A stretch of 64,000 bases of DNA from Myrica gale (lineage: Eukaryota > Streptophyta > Magnoliopsida > Fagales > Myricaceae). Position 1 is the stretch's first letter; each line of letters opens with the position of its first letter. A program made the position numbers and the translations under genes. Positions 59,601-64,000 of the stretch are shown here, piece after piece. The stretch covers positions 6,269,501 to 6,333,500 of the forward strand of contig OZ005611.1 in the NCBI GenBank assembly GCA_963930655.1. Reading direction: 5' to 3'. The notes under the pieces were generated by a model. That model saw nothing but the letters and a program-made list of their open reading frames with translations, did not search any database and was not told where the DNA came from.

Positions 59601-61346
59601 ACCAATACACCCCTACATCACAAAAAGAGGTTTCATGATTAATTTTGTTAATTCCCCATAATAGACAGTTCAACAAGAATCCACTGGCAGATAATTAGCA
59701 TAGAGAAGAAGTTGATCGTAAATATCATGAAATAAATACAAAATAATGCCAAATAAAAAGATATTGGCATGCAGCAGCACCATAAATCGGTCAAAGCACA
59801 TTACTACCAACCAATGTTTGATTTTTTTTAATATAATAGTGTTTGAATAAAGTGACTCACTTTTCTGAAAGGCGCTCAAGGAATAAACGGTAGGTAAGCT
59901 GAGGAGCAGCTCCAACAAATATACCACCAACAAAATGCACGACCGACCTCGGTTTTGAGTTGCTTGGTTCGAGAACCCATGCTCCCTGAGATAACCAAAG
60001 GACAGATATTTCATAATGCTAAGTGGAATATCTTTCTAAAAAAGATATAAGAAAGAAGAAAAAGTACAAAAGCTGCTATTGCATATGCAGGGCTGTCCTA
60101 AGATTTGAACTGCTAAAAGATTTGTTGCTAAGAAAGTCAACTCGACTCAAGTCAATTCAAATCAAGCCTTTATACCTACTGATCATGGTCAGTAACAAAA
60201 CTTCTTCCCCAAACTAAGAGCGATTGGTTACATGCTTTTAACTCTTTCTGAGACCAAAGGCAAAGAAAAATTCTCACAAAGTTCCCTCCTTGAACTGATC
60301 ATGGCACAATTTTTGAGTAGGAAGTGATCAATCTCGTTATTATCTGTTATCAATTGCATACAACTGATGGGAAATCTTCCAAATCCATTTGCAGATTTCA
60401 AGATAAAAATAGAATCATAATTGAATTTGAATTCCAACATATGGAATTTGTGCACACAATCAGCTTATATTTGGCTCCATCAAATAAACAAGCACCTGAG
60501 CATAATGAAACAGAGGATATAGTAGAATCACCAGCCAACAGTTCATAACCGATAAAACCTTTCAGTAAGCAGGACCGATGCTAACGTGGAAATCATGATC
60601 GTTTGTTAAACATGAATCAACTAAAAGCCATAGCTAGTTCGCAAAACCAAGTCGGCCAATACCTCAACTTCCCTCCATTCTCTCGAACCACCCCAAGGAC
60701 CTTGCGCTTGCTTGGCAGTTTCTGTGATTAATCTGGGAAAAAAGAAATGAAAAGCGATCATCTCCAATTAACACTTGTGAAGCAGAATATGTACGTACGC
60801 AACCAGCAAATTGCTATACGATATCCAAACAGTTTTTCGCTTCCAGATTGCGACCTCACTGACCTCAGACCGCCCCTGGATATTTCTGTTTTTATCTTTA
60901 CCCTTAGAGTTGAATATTATCAATTCCTGGACTCCTTTTCTTTTTCTTCTTTACTCAAAAATGTTTGGATAGATGAAAGAGGATGTCCAACAAATTCAAG
61001 CAGAGAAGTAATCACCAACGGTAATCGTAAATGTAACGAAGCGCACCGAAGAAAGAACGAGAAAAAACAAAGAGGAGGAAGGGAAGGGACAGAACCTTTC
61101 AATGTCCGAGAAAAGTTGAATTCCAGTTGATTGCGGTTGTTGTTGCTTTATGGAATCATCAGAGTTGCAGTAGATTCTGGTACGGCTACGACGATTTCTG
61201 AAATTAAGAACCGCGGGAAGGAGCAAACGACGGTTATCGGACAAGCTAAGGATGCGACTTCTTTGAGAACGAAAATTTGGCTTATTAAGCTCGTAACCAT
61301 ATAGTGGAGGATTAGGATGCGGTGTCCTTAGCCAACAAGCGGCCAT
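56607..61346 (-). CDS. DUF1350 family protein, probable plastid alpha/beta-hydrolase
   Basis: Ten exons on the minus strand (61096-61346, 60663-60732, 59861-59985, 59504-59612, 59352-59415, 59208-59263, 58726-58833, 57823-57972, 56978-57148, 56607-56840) join in frame to 445 residues. The N-terminus (MAACWLRTPHPN..., Arg/Ser-rich to about residue 60) looks like a transit peptide. GPWGGSREW and SVVHFVGGIFVGAAPQLTYR are typical of DUF1350 proteins found in plants and cyanobacteria. FGIGHSLGS (Ser197) is a GxSxG nucleophile elbow, preceded by VLVIATPYASGFDHF. The substrate is unknown. The gene is convergent with RAD52-2 and divergent from the GT47 gene. No damage is seen. Confidence 0.9.
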
Positions 61347-61635
61347 GCCCGGACTCCCAGCGCAGAGGAAAATTTCAAATCAAAAGGCTGTCTCGCTCTC
61401 TCTGTTCCGCCCACAAGTTATATCTATCTATATATGTGCAGACGGGCCCCACCTTGGTGCAAGTAAAGATGCATAAAAAATAAAAAGGAATGAGATTATA
61501 AAAAGAGAAACCGAAGGGAAAATGCCAACCTCGTAAAGACTTGGGCAATAGGTCAAAGGCCCCCCCAGGTAGCGAAGAAGATCGGCTCTTCTTCAGTTCT
61601 CCATTACTGTTTTCTCAGGAGGACGAGAAGAGAGG
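61347..61635. promoter_or_regulatory. Short divergent promoter between DUF1350 and GT47 genes
   Basis: Only 289 bases separate the two start codons, so both 5' UTRs and core promoters must share this segment. It holds a CTCTCTCTCTGTTC tract, a TATATATG run at about 61429-61436 and a GGGCCCCACC phrase resembling site II / TCP-type elements (about 61444-61453). Confidence 0.6.
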
Positions 61636-63359
61636 ATGCCGAAGCAGAAATCCTCTCGGCCTCGCGCTTTCCACGTACGCCTCCTCTTTCTAGCATTGCT
61701 GATGATGGCCTCGTTGCTTGCTCTTTCCTTATTTCTCCGCGGCTCTGCCAACGTTGATTCCCTAAAGTTTGACATCCGTCCGTCGAAAAGCGGCAGCAAA
61801 TTCCACATGAAGAGAAAGCCTGCCCGATTCCAATACTCTTTCCCGTCAAGTTTAGTCACTGCAGATGCGGCAACTCCACCAGCTAGGACTCAGTCAGAGA
61901 CGATTGTTGACAAGTTAGAGGTCCGTTTGTCTGAAAGCGGCAGCGAATTCCTTGGAAACGGAAAGCCGGCCCCATTCCAATCCCCGTTTCCTTTAGGTTT
62001 TGTCAGTGCAGATGCAGTACCTCCACCAACTACAACAGGTGCAGCGTCTCCACCAACTAGGACGAAGTCAAAGACAATTTCTAACAAGATAGAGGTAGAA
62101 TCGGGTCCTTATCACAACTGGGAACTCTTTGCTCGAGATTTTCAGGAAATGATGCACAGTTTTAAGATTTATGTTTATCCGGATGCCTTCATGAACCAGT
62201 CATTTTCCCAGTCTTCTCCGTTCGCTCACATTTTCCTTCCCCACCCAAACCCGTTCGATCCAAGACTGGGAAATTACTTCAGCGAACACATGTTTAAGGT
62301 GGCACTTCTTCGGAGTTCCCTCGTTACGCCCCATCCGGAAGAAGCCCATCTCTTTTTCTTGCCCTTTTCCATCAATCTTCTACGGAACGACCCTCGTGTC
62401 CACTCCGAGGCGTCCATAGCCGAATTCGTTGCCCAGTACATCTCCAGGATTCGCAGCCAGTTCGCATTCTGGAACGCCTCTGCCGGTGCTGACCACTTCT
62501 ACGTGCATTGTCATTCCGTTGGTCGAGATGCGGCCTCTAGGCATCAGGATTTGCAGAACAACGCCATCCAGGTCAGTTGCTCATCCAGCTATTTCCAGCG
62601 ATCCTACTTTACCCACAAAGATGTGAGCCTCCCGCAGGTCTGGCCTCGCCCGCCCGAGAAATCTCTCACTCCCCCGGATGCCAGGTGCTACTACTTTACA
62701 CTTTCTTTCATTGGGAACTATACTTTTATTGACCGTATAACCTATTAATTATATCGAGCAATTTAGATCTCACAAAGTTCCAATCTTCTCGAGACATGTA
62801 CAAGACTACAAGTATCATGTTATATAGTGATTCCAACTTTAGATTCACTGTGGCTGGTTTGTTGACATACAGACACAAACTTGCTTACTTCGCTGGACGT
62901 ATCCAAAACTCTCTCTTTCGCCAAGAGATGATAGATTTATGGGGAAACGATTCCTCCATGGAAATTTTCTCTGGAAGTTCATCTTTCTCCTATGAAGAAG
63001 GATTTAGAAGGAGCAAGTACTGCCTCCATATCAAAGGTTATGAGGTGAACACTGCAAGGGTAAGTGATGCTATACATTATGGATGCATTCCAGTTATTAT
63101 CTCAAACCACTATGAGCTTCCACTTGCCAATGTTCTGGATTGGAGCAAGTTCTCTGTCATCATCAATAACGGAGAGATATCCTCCATCAAAAAGAGACTG
63201 CTGTCGATAACGACACAGATGTACCTTGCTATGTTCCATAATCTACGACAAGTTCGGAAACACTTCTCGTGGCGTAAAACACCAAGCGGTTTCGATTCTT
63301 TCCCTATGACTGCGTATCAGTTGTGGCTGAGAAGAAGGGTACATCGGCTACCCCACTAA
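61636..63359 (+). CDS. GT47 exostosin-family glycosyltransferase, type II Golgi membrane protein
   Basis: Two exons (61636-62684 and 62873-63359) join in frame to 511 residues. The protein has a short cytosolic Arg/Lys-rich tail and a signal anchor (VRLLFLALLMMASLLALSLF, about residues 14-33), then a Ser/Pro-rich stem to about residue 155, then the exostosin domain: FKIYVYPD, HMFKVALLRSSLVTPHPEEAH, ADHFYVHCHSVGRD, LAYFAGRI, EEGFRRSKYCLHIKGYEVNT and DAIHYGCIPVII. Plant GT47 enzymes build cell-wall polysaccharides such as pectin, xyloglucan and xylan in the Golgi. The stem contains a tandem repeat of about 55 residues. The specific acceptor cannot be named. The usual CHDW motif is replaced by CHSV. 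Confidence 0.92.
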
Positions 63360-63627
63360 TTTCCCGCCGGTCTTGCTTGACGTGTTGCTCGACAGTTGGC
63401 ACAATAAATAGCTAGAGGGCCGTATGAAGTCACGGTGGTCATTGGCTCAGAACCGCTTCTTGTCTGTGTTTTCCATTGGGCTCCCTGCCGAGGGTAACTA
63501 GGACGAGATGTTCAAATTTTAATGGTCATGCAGTTCTTTATTTGGTGTACCACATGTGGTGTTTTACTCGGGCAAGATGTCTCTTGTAGATCTAGTGACC
63601 ATTTGTTCACTCAATTTGAGTTCTCTC
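63360..63627. other. 3' flank of the GT47 gene
   Basis: Probable 3' UTR with an AATAAA-type signal (ACAATAAATAG, about 63400-63410). No gene. Confidence 0.5.
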
Positions 63628-64000
63628 TGCTCAAGTGATCCCTCCCCCGGATGTGGCGGTTCGTGCTAATGGATCATACATAGCTATCTCTGTTAGAGAC
63701 TCTCACAGTTCCCTCTGTACAGCGTACATGAAACGTTTTGCTGCTATGGATCCTCTTGTTGGTGAGGCCCTTACTTTGGCAGAGGCGTTTTCTTTGGCTC
63801 AGCGGAATACTTGGAATCGGGTGTTGTTCGAGTGCGATTCCTTGGTGCTTGTGTCTGATGTGCTTTCCTCCTCCCCACCCTCTTGTTGAGCCATCTCTGG
63901 TTTGGTTCTTTCTATTAGGAGAGGTCGTGATGTGTTTCGAGAGTGGAAGGTAGCTTGGGTACCTTGTTCATGTAATGGTGTAGCCCATAGATTGGCTCAG
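63628..64000 (+). mobile_element. LINE RNase H-domain fragment running off the window
   Basis: The frame to 63889 contains RANGSYIAISVRDSHSS and GEALTLAEAFSLAQRNTW, then LFECDSLVLVSDVL. After a frame change it continues FREWKVAWVPCSCNGVAHRL at the edge. These are the ordered blocks of the plant LINE-type RNase H domain (RVT_3). A stop at 63887-63889 and the frame change show decay. The left limit is uncertain. Confidence 0.75.

Overview
This window looks like nuclear DNA from a flowering plant, most likely a woody eudicot. The genes have many short exons with GT-AG introns and encode plant-type products: a chloroplast GAPDH A subunit, xyloglucan endotransglucosylase, an organellar RAD52-like protein and a GT47 exostosin. 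They sit in AT-rich intergenic DNA full of small DNA transposons, LINE fragments and SINE-like inserts. I see no bacterial operon, CRISPR array or organellar gene cluster. All exon joins were deduced by hand from splice sites, reading frame and remembered protein families.

Layout. 1-9.6 kb is repeat-rich: the end of a PIF/Harbinger (HARBI1-like) transposase, a complete small GRF zinc-finger membrane protein gene and a second, probably broken GRF copy, a MuDR transposase relic, a MULE-type MITE with a perfect 9-bp target duplication, a short LTR element carrying a host SET-protein fragment, and a hAT element with two nested inserts. 9.6-13.9 kb is AT-rich DNA with a MITE, a 58-bp hairpin and a 33-base G run. 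14.1-16.1 kb is XTH5. 17.7-19.8 kb is a 5'-truncated LINE. 20.5-23.1 kb is GAPA (minus strand). 25.5-26.0 kb is a ribosomal protein eL21 pseudogene beside a duplicated transposon end. 27.2-32.8 kb is a 13-exon HGSNAT-like acetyltransferase gene (minus). 33-38 kb is gene-poor with two MITEs.

38.1-63.4 kb is gene-dense: U2A' (+), RPL10/uL16 (-), a SIL1/Fes1-like ER Hsp70 exchange factor (+), RAD52-2 (+), a DUF1350 alpha/beta-hydrolase (-) and a GT47 glycosyltransferase (+). Only a MITE/SINE cluster at 45.3-46.9 kb interrupts it. The last 370 bases are another LINE RNase H fragment.

The genes are mostly unrelated housekeeping functions: cell wall (XTH5, GT47), plastid metabolism and DNA maintenance (GAPA, RAD52-2, DUF1350), splicing (U2A'), translation (uL16) and ER folding (SIL1). 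From memory, RAD52-2 and the DUF1350 gene are also neighbours in Arabidopsis (At5g47870/At5g47860), with an HGSNAT-like gene close by (At5g47900), which suggests an old conserved block. I do not see a clearly new multi-gene system. The most unusual items are the gene-carrying LTR element, the GRF genes beside the Harbinger transposase, and the repeated stem region of the GT47 enzyme.
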